This document shows, one piece after another, positions 35,397 to 47,084 of a stretch of DNA of 64,000 bases; within the stretch, counting starts at the first letter, position 1; every line of letters starts with the position of its first letter. A program made the position numbers and the translations under genes. The DNA comes from Combretum micranthum (taxonomy: Eukaryota; Streptophyta; Magnoliopsida; Myrtales; Combretaceae): positions 1,240,001-1,304,000 of the forward strand of contig JAMXBD010000110.1 in the NCBI GenBank assembly GCA_024138025.1. Direction: 5' to 3'. The notes under the pieces were generated by a model that saw nothing but the letters and a program-made list of their open reading frames with translations, was not told the origin of the DNA and searched no databases.

Positions 35397-35870
35397 TATA
35401 ATGTGGGAACCTGGGGGTCCTGAGTAACAGCAGACGCTCAAGGGGTTGATTAGGCAGCCCGAATACCTATATCTCTTATATGATATAACCGAAAATGAAT
35501 AGTAGCTTCCTCTAAGGATCACAGCCGTTTCTCATCTCTACTTAACTTAATCTATAATATCACTTAGTTCAATTGGTCCCATAAACATGAGCTAGATCAT
35601 ATTAATTCTTCTTAAGAATAAGTAAACATTATACTGATACCGTTAGCCTTATCAACTACTCACTGAGCCACTTATAAAAGTCATTGCATCATGATAGGGG
35701 TGGCCTAAGCGCCTAAACCACCATGTTAACTTCATTAACAAGGTTGCCACTCATCGGACTAGATTCAATGGTACCAACACAAACAATTCAAACGGCTTCA
35801 AGTCTTCTTTTAGTAAAGTTAATTTATAATATGCCTATCCTAACTTCCAACAATCGAGTTACTACATACC
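35397..35870 (-). repeat. inverted, diverged fragment related to 39440-39990
   Basis: The reverse complement matches the plus strand of the 37.8-40.6 kb element in order. Shared parts are the splice-donor region with GTAACTCG/ATAACTTG, a GGCGCTTA word, one CATGATGCAATG hairpin (35681-35694), GTAGAG...AACGGCT, and TATTCGG(A/G)CTGC...TGCTGTTACTCAGGA. Neither outer exon-like segment of that element is recognisable here. Confidence 0.65.
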
Positions 35871-37787
35871 AGGTGTGTCTCTTAAGAAAGTAGAAGAAAC
35901 ATTCAACTAACACGAATAATTTGTAAGAAAATAATTCAATATAAAATTTGACTATCTTTCACATTAAAACATAATTGAAGATTATACTCACATATAGATA
36001 TAGCACATTTATATTAATCCACATTTTCAAACAAATTATAGGTTGAGAGTAACTTAGAAAGAATCATGGGGTACAGTGATAAAAGAAAATCATGTCGAGC
36101 ATCATCATATAATAGGTCGAATGCTGATAAAAAGCTTCTCAGCTTATGTCTATGGCACGTTGAGAGCTTGACTTTAGGCCTCGACAAAAGTTATACTCAA
36201 TATACATTATTTATTTTTGGCCTTGATGAGTCTTAATAACCACGCGAGGTACGTCGAAGGCTTGACTTTAGGCTTTGATGAGTACTAAGCTTCAAGACTT
36301 AAGGCTCCATATTATTTAGTGTTTGTCGAAGGCATGTTAAGGTCTAAATTTTGGCATCAACAAATGCTTTATATTAACATTTTACCCATCCACACTTACT
36401 TTAGGCTTACCTCTAATTCACCTCGAGGTTAAAAACTAAGCCTCGACAGAATATATATATATATAATATACATATTATCTTTTATATCTTTACAAACTTT
36501 TACAGAACTATAGCTAACTGTAAAATTTAATACACAAACAACTTATACAATTACAGACTTCTTTAAAAACCATAGATAACGTTAAACATACACAGAAACT
36601 ACCCATCACAATAACTTTTAACATCTTTTTATCTTCAACATGAAACTTATCATCTATATCGTACTCTAGTTCATAACGAAGCTCATATCAAAATATAATG
36701 AGAAACATAGTAAATACAAATGGTCTTGTTTTTCTTGTATTTCTTTTCGAGTAGTATATCTTTAAAGACTCGATGAAAAATATAACCAAAACATCACCTA
36801 CGTTTCTCTTGTTTTTCTCCTTTCTTAAAACAGAACACACGCACATACTTATATATATACATCTATACTCACACTATTAAACTCATAACATTATACTCTA
36901 TTTGCCAGACAATATTTTCTCATACACTTTAAGAATTTATTTAACCTTAGAAATCTACTTAAATCATCAATGTACCACTTCATTTTGTTAAAACAAGGTT
37001 TTCATAAATATAAAGAAAACAAACGAAAAACAATTGTATTGGCATGTAAAACTTAGCTTAAACGAGCTTAACTTGGACATGGAAACTTATTGGAAATTTT
37101 GACAACGAAATTTAAAATAAAACCGAGTAAAATTTATGGTAAATTTACTTTCTTCTTCTTCTCCAGAAAACAAATTTTCTTTTAGGGTATGTTTTGAAAT
37201 GGCTTTTAGATAATAATCCTGGTATTTATCCAATTTTCTTTATCAGATAAACTTTATAATTATCTGCTAGCTACTTTATTGATTTTTTAGGCTACTAAAA
37301 ATATTTGTTTTCATCTTGAGCTTGGAATTAATTTTTAATAAAATATGTTCTAAGTCTAATCTATGTTATGAAAGCATAAGTTTTAAATTCACATACTACA
37401 AACAATACAATACTGACAAAAATTCGCATTCTATATGAAATTCAACATAATGAATAATTTATGCCGACTCTTCAAGTTCTATTAATTTAATTATTTAATA
37501 TTAAACTCATATTTCAAGTAAACAAAGCATGCACATATAAAATAAATTAAACATAATGTTTAAGGTATTCCATTATCCTAGGTCGATGTATCACATTTTG
37601 GTTATGCGATACACATGTAAATTTGTGTATCTCACATCCCAAATGTGATATAGTGATGCTATTTAGGTAATTATTTTTATCTAATTTGTATTTGTGAAAT
37701 TTTTTTCCAGAGATAGTAGACATGTGTTTCACTCCTTCAGCCCTTTAATATGTCTCTACAGTAACATTTTCCTTTTTTAGCCTCTAC
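35871..37787. other. AT-rich intergenic DNA
   Basis: No gene is supported. At 36110-36430 phrases such as GTCGAAGGCTTGACTTTAGG recur three times with a weak likeness to the copia LTR interior (23400-23600); this could be an eroded LTR fragment. Confidence 0.3.
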
Positions 37788-38782
37788 ACTACTGAAATGA
37801 TCTAGATTTCAATTCTATTTAAATTTCATGTGTTTATTTATTTATTTTAAATTGTTGAATTGAATGAGCATGGTTGTGTTGCTAGTACTCTAAAATATAT
37901 TATTTTGCATGTATACATTGAAATTAATATCTTTGTTTTATATGTATTAATGTGTGTGTGTAGTGAAATTATTAGTTATGTCTTTTGTACATTAAGATGT
38001 TAAGTTAAGTTAGATTAATAAATCAACTTTAATTTTGTTTAAGGTTAGTTGATAGAGATTTCTTTAATTAAGTTAGCATTATTGCCCCCAAATGAAGCCC
38101 AAATGAGGCTCAAATTCACCTAAATTACACGTTAAAGTTGTATATGCCTTAGAGGGTAAATTTGGAATATGTATAAAGTCAAATTATGCTTAATTGAACT
38201 CTCTTTTTGCAGCCCTAATATTTTATACGAATTTTGCTTCTTCTTTCTTTCCTTTCTTCTTCCTCTTTCAATTCCATTCCAAGCTCAAGTCAAGGTCAAT
38301 ATCAAGTTTAAAAATCAAAGTTTTTCTCAAGACAAGGTATATATATAATTATTTGAATTGATTTAGTTATGATTGTTGTTTTGTTTTGTTTATCTTTCTT
38401 GAAGTGATTGCATAAATTCTTCATTGGAATGAGATAAATGTTGTCTTAATTGTTTGTTCATGCTTGGGATTAATTATGAATGTGTTTTATAAGTGTGTAA
38501 GGATGTGCATGTTATGTAGAAGTGATGGGAAGCATTGGGAGGATGTGAAGAGAAATTGTGTATGAAAAATCTAGATTGGATTGATGTGGAGTTAAAGTGT
38601 TTAATTATGTTGAATTCTTGTTTTGAGTTGCTAGAATTGATTAGTATAGTTAGGAGTGAGTATATGAAGTTGGAAGTGTTGTTGAGGAAGGTTTTGAAGT
38701 GTTTTAAGATGAAATTTTTCAAAGTTGAAAAATAGGGGATTTGAGATTTTCGTTTAAGCCTGTTTTTAGAACGTACACCAGC

Positions 38783-39160
38783 ACCTGGGAATTCAACGCC
38801 GCCGACTTAGAGGCAGCGTTGGATTTAGAATTCTTAAGGCTAGATGAAAGCCGCCGGCTTTCGCTGGAAAAGTCAGCCGGCGTTCATTCTGTCATATTTG
38901 GCAGCGGAAATCAAGGCCGCCGCAGCGGAAATCAAGGCCGCCGGCGTAAGTGTCAAAGCTACCTGCGTATCTGGGTAAGCGGACGGCTTAGACCTCTCTG
39001 GATGTTTTTGAAAATTTTGGTTTTGGATTCTACGCTGGCTCAAGGCCGCCGGCATAGGATGCAAAGGCTGACGGCGTATCCTTGAACACTGCCAGTGCTG
39101 GAAGTGTTGATTTTCAAAGCATCGAGCACCGGCTCAAAGCCGCCGGCCTATCCCCTGTGT
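38783..39160. repeat. GC-rich island built on GCCGCCGG words
   Basis: About eight GCCGCC or GCCGGC words occur within 380 bp of otherwise AT-rich DNA. They include an exact 21-bp tandem duplication (38901-38921 and 38922-38942) and a perfect hairpin GAAAGCC-gcc-GGCTTTC (38846-38862). The 114-codon frame at 38741-39085 follows from base composition and resembles no protein. Confidence 0.75.
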
Positions 39161-39394
39161 TTTTGAATTTTAAAAACTTTTTCTAAAATTTTTCGAAGTT
39201 TATTATTTAAGCAATTAAGTATTTATTAAGCGATTTGCGATATAATAGGACCTTTAGATGCTTATTTATGACTTTGTATTCAATTATTTGGATTTCTTTG
39301 ATTAATTGTGATATATAGAGATAATATGTGTATAATTGTGAGAATGAGATCTAAGCTTGTTGATTTATTGATTATCGTGATATTTCTATTTCAG

Positions 39395-40187
39395 TTAAGG
39401 ATTCTTCGGTTAGTTCATCACCGAGAGATCCTAGTTATATACTAACGGGTTCAGGTACGCAATAACTTGTTTGATGTTTGCTAGGATTAGGCATTCCTAA
39501 TTTGACCTAAATTGATTCGGCTTAATATTTGAATGAATTGGATGTCTATTTCGCTGTTTAATCTGGTCCGAGGAGCAGCAAACCTGTCATGATGCAATGA
39601 CATGTTAGCTAGGCGCTTAACCAAGTCATGATGCAATGACTTTACCATGATGCAATGGTACGCTATGATGCAATAGCGATTCTTTTTGGTTAAGTGGGTA
39701 GCCGATAGGGAGGAATAGTATCTGAGTAACGTTTGCTTAAACTTAGGGGGAAATACCATGATTTAGTTCAAAGTTTATGGGAACTTGTGAACTAGCTCAT
39801 GTTATGGACTGAGTTTAAGTAGAGTCGGGCAACGGCTTTTAAACCCTAGATGAAGCTATTTTCTTCATGAAATAGATATAGGAGATATAAGTATTCGGAC
39901 TGCTTATATCAACCCCCTGAGCAGCTGCTGTTACTCAGGATCCCTGAATTCTCGAAGCGTGACCAGGGTTTGAATACCCTCTTGTTGATTTGTTAATGAA
40001 AGTGTAATAAAGATAACCACTTGTTCTATGATGGATTACATCGAATTGATGATATGTTTTGCATTGGTTATTATGTACTGGGCCTCTGGCTCACTTTTGC
40101 TGCTTTGCAGGTATTGGAGACGAGTATTATGATGACTTAGGCTATGGGTCCGATTTCGAGAGATTTTTGGATGAGTGGGACAAATAG
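39395..40187 (+). other. possible two-exon acidic reading frame inside the solo LTR
   Basis: A 60-bp exon-like segment (39395-39454) lies between a TTTCAG acceptor and a CAG/GTACGC donor. A second (40111-40187) follows a strong acceptor, TTTTGCTGCTTTGCAG, and ends in TAG. Their frames join without a stop; the second reads GDEYYDDLGYGSDFERFLDE, then WDK and stop. There is no identified start exon. Splicing of LTR transcripts is plausible but unproven, and the match could be fortuitous. Confidence 0.35.
39587..39678. repeat. array of four stem-loops with constant GATGCA loop
   Basis: Four units have the form stem-GATGCA-stem. The left arms are TGTCAT (39587), AAGTCAT, TACCAT and CGCTAT, and each right arm is the exact complement (ATGACA, ATGACTT, ATGGTA, ATAGCG). 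The stems differ between units while pairing is kept, and the loop is invariant. The array lies in the putative intron of the preceding entry. Confidence 0.8.
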
Positions 40188-40812
40188 GATCCGTTTACCC
40201 TGGACTTTTGGAAGACTTTTTGCTAAGGAAAAGCTATGTATAGAAGGCTTGTTAGTTAAGCCAATTTCTTGTTGTAATGACCTTAAGATCCTTTAGGATT
40301 CTCATGTTTTGAGAAAACATGTAATTTTTTTTGTAGTGTCATGTATTGGCACTAAACGATGTTTATATGATGTAAATGTATGTATAGATTGCTTTTATTA
40401 GCAATCTTGTTTTGTTTAAAAGTTCTTTACAAAGTTTAGTAATTTTGATCAAACAATTTTCATAAACTGTTAGTTTTAGGACAACCTTACATATAATGTG
40501 AAAAAGTTATATGTGGTTGGGGATTCGGTACTCTAAGTCTCGGGATTTAGGGGATCGGGTCTTTACAACTACTATACAACATTGCATATAATTTAAAAAT
40601 TGCCCTTATAAGTTGTAATTGGTCTAGGATGTTAAAATTCAAATGGAAGGCTCTTATTTGCTTTAGGAAAAATTGAAAGTAATAATCCATAGACAGAGAC
40701 AAGTACTTTTGCTGCTAATAGAGCAGAAAATGTCATGTAAAGATGGAATATGTTTTTTCTCCTAGTTCTCCCATTCAATTAGAATTCCATTAAACATCAC
40801 CATCTAAGCAAG

Positions 40813-41268
40813 TGTCACGGGCTTAAAGTTTTGGAATGAACCTATGCAACACTTAATGCTCTAATCCCACATGAAGAGGCTAAGTTCAACCTAAAGAACC
40901 CACATAAGAACTTAGAGAGAAAAGGTAGAAAGAGAAACTCTGAATGCAACTGTATTCATGTCTGGATATTTTACAATGAAGGGGGTTCCCCCTATATATA
41001 CAATTGGGCTCCTTAAATGGATGGCCTAGATTCATCTGATCTAACGATCACAATCGAGTCTTACTAACCCATGGTCATTAAATTCACCAACCCCATCTAC
41101 TATGATACAATGCATCTGAATATTCTTAGGATCTTTCAGAGCCTTCTAGAACTTTCTAGAATCCTCTTATCCTTTAAGCCAACATCAAATGTGGACCTTA
41201 GGTCTTCATCTCACCGTTAGGCCTTCAAGAACCTCATAAATTTGGGCCCACCTCTAAGGTTCGTGACA
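40813..41268 (-). repeat. 3' LTR of the chromovirus
   Basis: 456 bp with TGTCAC...GTGACA ends; it aligns with 45715-46166 along its length. Confidence 0.9.
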
Positions 41269-41315
41269 TTCTCCCCCACTAGCAATGCTCTCGTTGCATC
41301 TTCCTCATGGAACTT

Positions 41316-42400
41316 TTAGATCTTGTCTTGAAATTGTTGCAAAGCCTCAACAGCTTCCCAACTTGCTTCACTTTCAGGTAGTCCCTCCCAAACCACCATA
41401 TATTCATGTCTCGATTGTTGCCATAAGTGTCGCACATGATGGTTGGTTATGATTTCTACAATTGCCTTATCATATGACTCCCTAACTCTAAGCGGGCCTC
41501 TCTTAGTTTTTGATCTTGTTGTTTCCTCTTCATCCATGTGGAAAGGCTTTAGCATACTTACATGGAATATAGGATGAAACTTCAATTTGGATGGTAGTTC
41601 CAACTTGTATGCGACTCGACCCACCTATTTCACAATTGCAAACGGTCCTTCATACCTTCTCATTAACCTCTTGTGTAATTGGCCCTTGGTCCTTTGGATG
41701 AGGTATAGCTTTACAAGGGCTTGATCTCCCACCTAATATTCTACAAGCCTTCGTTTCTTGTCTGCAAACATTTTCATTCTCTTGATGGCCTTACTTAGTT
41801 CAGCCCAAGCTAAATCCTGATTCTCTTGCATTCTTTAGCAAACTTGTATGCTGGTGGGCCAACTCCTGTATAACTAGGGGTAATTGTGTTGGGAGTTAAT
41901 AGTTTCCTCCCCATAAATATCTTAAATGGGCTTTGACTTGTAGATTCATTCTTCTGTAAGTTAAAGAAAAATTGTGCCACATCTAGTAGTTTTGCCCAAT
42001 CACGTTGGTTAGCACCAACAAAATGTATCAAGTAGAGCTCTACCAACACATTGACCCGCTCTGTCTACTTGTCAGTTTGTGGATGAAGGCTAGTTGAAAA
42101 GTTTAACTCTAACCCCAACAATTTGAATAATTTTGTCCAGAACTTTCTTGTGAACCATCCATCTCAGTCACTCACTATGTACCGCGGGAGTCCCCAATAC
42201 TTCACTATATGTTTTAGGAACAATCGAGCTTCTTCATCTGCTGGGCATTCTTTTGTTGCTAAAACAAAGGTGGCATACTGGTCAACCACTACCATTATTG
42301 TACCATATCCCTCTAACTTAGGTAAGCTCATAATACAGTCCATAGAGACACTCTCCCAAGGTTGCTCAAGAATAGGGAGAGGCTCCAATAGCCTTAGGAG
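41316..42400 (-). pseudogene. chromovirus integrase with C-terminal chromodomain, broken
   Basis: On the minus strand the core reads WESVSMDCIMSLPK, VVVDQYATFVLATK and GLPRYIVSD (42164-42388). It continues through the region with the final catalytic Glu to FFNLQKNESTSQSPF (41810-42049). An SH3-like segment, LKFHPIFHVSMLKPF, and a chromodomain, EYMVVWEGLPESEASWEAVE, end the frame (41316-41624). Chromodomains direct integration to marked chromatin. Stops separate the parts. Confidence 0.8.
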
Positions 42401-42497
42401 TACTCCTTAATCTACCTTATCTTATTGACACACAAGACACGTTCTGACATAACTCTCCACATCATCCCTCATGTGAGGCCAATAGTATCTTTCTTGC

Positions 42498-43760
42498 ATG
42501 AGGGCAGCAGTTCGGTACGTACCTGGGTATCCCACCCACTTTGAATCATGGCATTCTTTAAGTATTTCTCTCCTTGATTGGGGGCACTTGAGGCACATAT
42601 ATTCTACATCCTTTGGTGTATATCAACCCATCTCTCAAATGCGATCTAATAGATTGGTCTTAGTTTTACTGATGGCTAATAGTTCCACCCTCCGGCTCAA
42701 GGCATCAGCTACCACATTTATTTTCCCAGGCTTATACTCTAAATGGTAATCAAACTCTACCAAGAAGACTCGCCATCGAACCTACTTAAGTGAGAGTTTC
42801 TTTTGAGTTTGGAAGTAGCTGGTGGCTACATTATCTGTCTTCACCACAAATCTTCCTCTAAGTAAATAATGTCTCCAAACACGAAGGCATAATGTACTAT
42901 AGTGATCATTTCTTTCTCATGTACTAAGTATCACCTTTCCATCTCATTTAACTTTTAGCTCTCAAAGGCCACCAGGTGTCTTTCCTACATTAAAACCCCA
43001 CCAATGGCATAGTCCTTGGCATCTGTGTACACTTTGAAAGTTTTATGGAAGTTAGGGAGAGCTAATACTAGTTCCTCTACTCTTGCCTTCTTCAAGGTGT
43101 CAAAAGCCTCCTAACAGTGATCACTCGAATTACACAAGGTATTCTTCCTTAACAAATCTATTAAGGCTGTTGTAATCTTCAGATACCCTTAAATGAATCG
43201 TCTATAGTAGTTCACTAACCTAAAAAATGATCTCAATTCAATAGGCTTTGAAGAATCCTTCCATTCCTAAAGGGCCTTAACCTTATTTTCGTCCATTCTG
43301 ATTCGACCATAGCCCATAAAATGTCATCAAAAGGCTATTTGCTACTGTACAAATGCACACTTCTTCAATTTCACATATAATTCATTCTCCTTTAGGGCTT
43401 TGAACATAACCTAAAGGTGTTGTACATGCTCATCCATAGTTTTACTATATATCATGATATCATTCAGATATACTATAACAAATTTATCCAAGAAGGGTGC
43501 TAAGGCTTGGTTCATTAAAGTACAGAAGGTAGCCAGTGCATTGTAAGGCTGAAAGGCATGATGAGCAATTCGAAAGCACCATACCTTGTGACACAAGTAG
43601 TTTTAGGCTTATCTCCTTCTGCAATCCTTACTTGGTGACATCCTGATCGTAAGTCTAACTTGGAGAAGTATCTTACTTCGCCCAATCTATCGAACAAATA
43701 TGATATTAGCAGAATGGGGTACTTGCTCTTCACCGTAACCTTATTCAATGCTTTATAGTC
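42498..43760 (-). pseudogene. chromovirus reverse transcriptase/RNase H, broken
   Basis: On the minus strand the palm reads FSKLDLRSGCHQVRI (about 43620-43670), then FVIVYLNDIMIYSK. The YxDD box is YLND (43459-43470), so the first catalytic aspartate is replaced by asparagine. Several stops follow through the connection and RNase H region. Confidence 0.8.
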
Positions 43761-44386
43761 AATTCACATTCGCAAAGAGCCATCATGTTTCTTTTGGAAG
43801 AGCACTGGGGCCCCGAATGGAGCCTTAGAGTGCAAGATGAAGCCAACTTCTGATAATTCCTTCAACGGTCACCTCAACTCCTCTAACTCATAAAGGGACA
43901 TCTTGTAAGGCATAGTCGCAGGTGGCTTGGCTCTTGGTTCAAGTTCAATTGCATGATCTACTTCTCGCCTGGGTGGGAGCTTCTTAGGCAATTCTAGAGG
44001 CATTACATCTTTAAACTCTTCTAGTATATCCCCCACTAGAGGAAACACCTCCCCTCTCTTCCTTCGTCTCTATTTTCAAAGCCACTAAGTATATTATTTC
44101 ATTCTTCTTAAGTCCTTTAGTGATTTGCATGGTTGATAGAAACTTTGTGGCTCGTCCCGTCTTTCTAGCCACAAGAATAAAACATTGAGTCTTACCATCC
44201 AACACACATAGGCAATTGGCTTGAGGGACAATTAAGGCATCAATTTTGTTAAGGAACTCCACCCTTATCTCAAATTCAAAGTCATATAAGGGTAATATTC
44301 AATAGATTCCTTCCCTTGCCATTCGTCGATCCACAACCCAAGATCTTTCGCTATTTCAACTATAGGGATTAGGGACTTCCTTTGAG

Positions 44387-45700
44387 TTGACCGTTTTTAG
44401 GCAAGTCTTGGACTTCTCAATTTGCAACCTTAGCTTAGCTGCTACTAACTGTGAAGTAAATAAATGGGAAGCGCCAGTATCAATAAGGGCATTCGGTTTC
44501 CTACTAGCAATTCCACATATGTATACATCAATCCTTTGCGCTTCTCTAATGTTTGGCTTTCCATGGCACTTAAGACTCTTATTGAGCCTAACTTACCTTC
44601 CCCATCATCTTTCAAACTACCATCAGCCATCATGATAGCCAACTTTTCTCTTTTGGGGCATGCTCAGGTATAGTGTGGCCTGCTACAAAAGTAACATTTC
44701 AACTCCCAAGGCTCCCTTCTTTCCTCGTCCCTTTCTTCCATCTTCCACTTTGACTTTTGAAGAACCACTACCTCTCTCTTTCTCTATATTGCTCTTTTCC
44801 TTTCCCATGGAAGGCTTTGAGTCCATCATTTTCTATTCTATTAAGCTTTCAACAATAGCCATGGCCTGGGAAATATCCCCCACTCCTCTTTGTTCCAACT
44901 CTAGCTTCATCCATGGCTTGAGTCCGTTCAGGAACATGACAAGAGCATCAAAGTTTGATCTTAACTTTGTTAGGAGCATTTTGAGGAAAGAACTGCCCCT
45001 TGAACTCTTGGACAAACCCCGTCCAAGTGGTGCTATCATTTGCCCTCAAGCGCCACTAAACCATAGCAGAGTCTTTCAAATACATGGCAGTAGTACGCAC
45101 CTTGCTCAAGTCATCTACCAACCCAATAACGTTGAAATACTGCTTCAAGTCCCCACAAGAAGTTAACTACTTCTCGAGCTGATCTGACCCTCTTGAAGTA
45201 TTATGGTTTGGGCATATCCACCTTATGCATTAGTTGGATAGTCACCCCATTAGCCATAGCCACCCTTCATGCCATCAACTGAGCCTTGATTTCCTCTATC
45301 TCATGATGTAAAGCTATAATGGCAACATCAGTTTGTTTCTCATGAGCACCTTCTTTAATTTCCAGTGCCCCAATCATGGCTTCGAGGAGTTCCCTCTTCT
45401 CCTTAATGGTACAATCTCTTACTGTGAGGCCCCCAGCCTCCACTACCTCATTGATGGCCCCTTCAAACTGGCCTCGGATGTCTCCTTCAATCTCCTCCTT
45501 CAGGGTATCTACCTCATACAGCTTTTCTTTAGCCTCAACACTGCTTAACTCGACCCTCTCCATTTGAGTACTTAGAATGTTTAGCAAATCTCTAAACCGA
45601 GCCCTTTTTCCTAGTCACTCGATACTTCTCCAGCTCATTCATCTCCACTCCAGTAGAGGTGTTGTTCTCAATTCTAGGCAACATCCGTTTGTTCAACCTA
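44387..45700 (-). pseudogene. chromovirus gag, zinc knuckle and protease, broken
   Basis: The gag starts near the 5' LTR with a Glu/Lys-rich coiled-coil region (45267-45587). It continues through a helical gag segment (44833-45166, FLNGLKPWMKLELEQ) to a zinc knuckle (44658-44695, CYFC...H...C) that contains a stop. The protease keeps an intact DTGAS active site (44467-44481). The frame is broken at several points. Confidence 0.75.
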
Positions 45701-45714
45701 GCTTTGATACCACT

Positions 45715-46166
45715 TGCCATAGGCTTAGAGTATTGGAATGAACCTGTGCAGCACTTAGCACTCTAATCCCACCTGAAGAGTGAGACTAAGTTCAGCCAAA
45801 ATAACTCATACAAGAACTTTAGAGAGAGAAACCCTGAATGCAACTGTATTTACTCAATGTCTAGATATCTTACAATGAAGGGGGTTCCCCCTATATATAC
45901 AAGTAGCCTACTTAAATGGATGGCCTAGATTTATCTAATCTAATGGTTACAATCGAGTCTTACCAACCTATGGTAGTTATATTCACCTACCACATCTACT
46001 ATGATATAATGCATCTGGACATTCTTAGGATCTTCCAGAGTCATCTAGAACTTTCTGGAATCTTCTTCTCCTTGGAGCCAACATCAAATGTAGACCTTGG
46101 GTCTTTGTCTCACTGTTGGGCTTTCAAGAACTTTGTAAATTTAGCCCACCTCTAAGGTCTGTGACA
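45715..46166 (-). repeat. 5' LTR of the chromovirus
   Basis: 452 bp; begins TGCCAT (TGTCAC in the other LTR) and ends GTGACA, followed by CAAG. Confidence 0.9.
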
Positions 46167-46923
46167 CAAGCACACTCTCTTTTAGTGATAAACTTTTAAG
46201 ACCATCCCTTCTTTTGAATCTTTTTCCTTCATCTACCATCTTGAATTTATACATCAACCGTAGACCTTCATTTTCTATTTATCTATTTTTTTTTTCATTA
46301 ATCTTCACCATAATCTCAAACCCATGACCATGAAGCTAATTAATTTAAAAATTATGATTATCAACTTCAAACTAGTTTCATAATTATACTTAAATTAAGT
46401 GATCAAAGTCTGTATACTTTCTTTATCTTTGTTCTTTTTATTGTCCTCCCTTTAATAAGATTATACTGTCCATTTTGTGAGATTTTACCATGGCAAAAAA
46501 TTAGGTGGATTTCTTTTTTTAGGAAAGAATAATCTCATATACAGGAATAAGACATATCAGCTCGTGAAAAAATTTAACACCTTTCTAATTGGGTTATGAA
46601 GCCACCGAATCTTTATCGGTGGATTATTTTGTAAACATTAATTCAATTGAAACTTGTTCTCCAAGTTGAATGAATTACTTAGTGACCAACCCAAAAAAAA
46701 AAAAAAAAAAAGATCAAAGAATAATTTTGACACAAGAAGTCAACTCAAAACATCTTGTTATTAGACTTTCATATTTCAGGTCTTTTGTGCTTGTGCATAC
46801 TATAGGGAGTATTTTCTCTTCATAGTTGTATTTGGTGTCCATAAAAATTGATGTTATAAATGTCGATGCACCATGCGGAACTCGCGATGCTGGCAAGTCA
46901 AATAAATTTAGCCAGCTGGCATT

Positions 46924-46960
<37 letters not shown>

Positions 46961-47084
46961 TTTAGTTATTCTAGATATTCAAGTTTATAACCAAGTAAGA
47001 AGAGTAATATGCTCTATAATAAGAAGTATGGCAAGAAGCACAACATTATCGTGTCTGTTAAGTTTTACCAACTTTCTAGCAATT
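46167..47084. other. intergenic DNA with poly-A and (GA)n runs
   Basis: A run of about 20 A at 46691-46711 and a GA microsatellite at about 46927-46957. No gene is supported. Confidence 0.4.

Larger units (their letters stand above)
37793..40567. mobile_element. candidate 2.8-kb solo LTR with flanking ACTAC duplication
   Basis: The segment begins TGAAATGATCTAG and ends GGGTCTTTACA (TG...CA). It is flanked by ACTAC at 37788-37792 and 40568-40572, an exact 5-bp target-site duplication. The reverse complement starts TGTAAAGACCCG, a form common at plant Ty3/gypsy LTR starts. No pol domain or second copy in direct orientation is present, hence a solo LTR. A diverged inverted fragment lies at 35397-35870. 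The element contains a CT-rich leader (38220-38280), a GC-rich island (38783-39160), exon-like segments and a hairpin array. Chance occurrence of the flanking word is possible, so the boundaries need confirmation. Confidence 0.55.
40813..46166 (-). mobile_element. Ty3/gypsy chromovirus with both LTRs
   Basis: LTRs lie at 40813-41268 (3') and 45715-46166 (5'), about 455 bp each and closely similar. The left LTR has the inverted ends TGTCAC...GTGACA; the right LTR begins TGCCAT and ends GTGACA. The flanks share CAAG (40809-40812 and 46167-46170) as a 4-bp target-site duplication. The primer-binding site TGGTATCAAAGC (initiator tRNA-Met type, 45701-45712) and polypurine tract AGTGGGGGAGAA (41269-41280) sit at the expected places. 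Internal order on the minus strand is gag, protease, reverse transcriptase/RNase H, integrase, chromodomain, as in plant chromoviruses. Stops and motif losses make it inactive. Confidence 0.92.

Noticed and set aside
38741..39085. 114-codon frame in the GC-rich island
   Set aside because: GC-rich repeats lower stop frequency; the translation has no recognisable domain, and the opposite strand is open as well.
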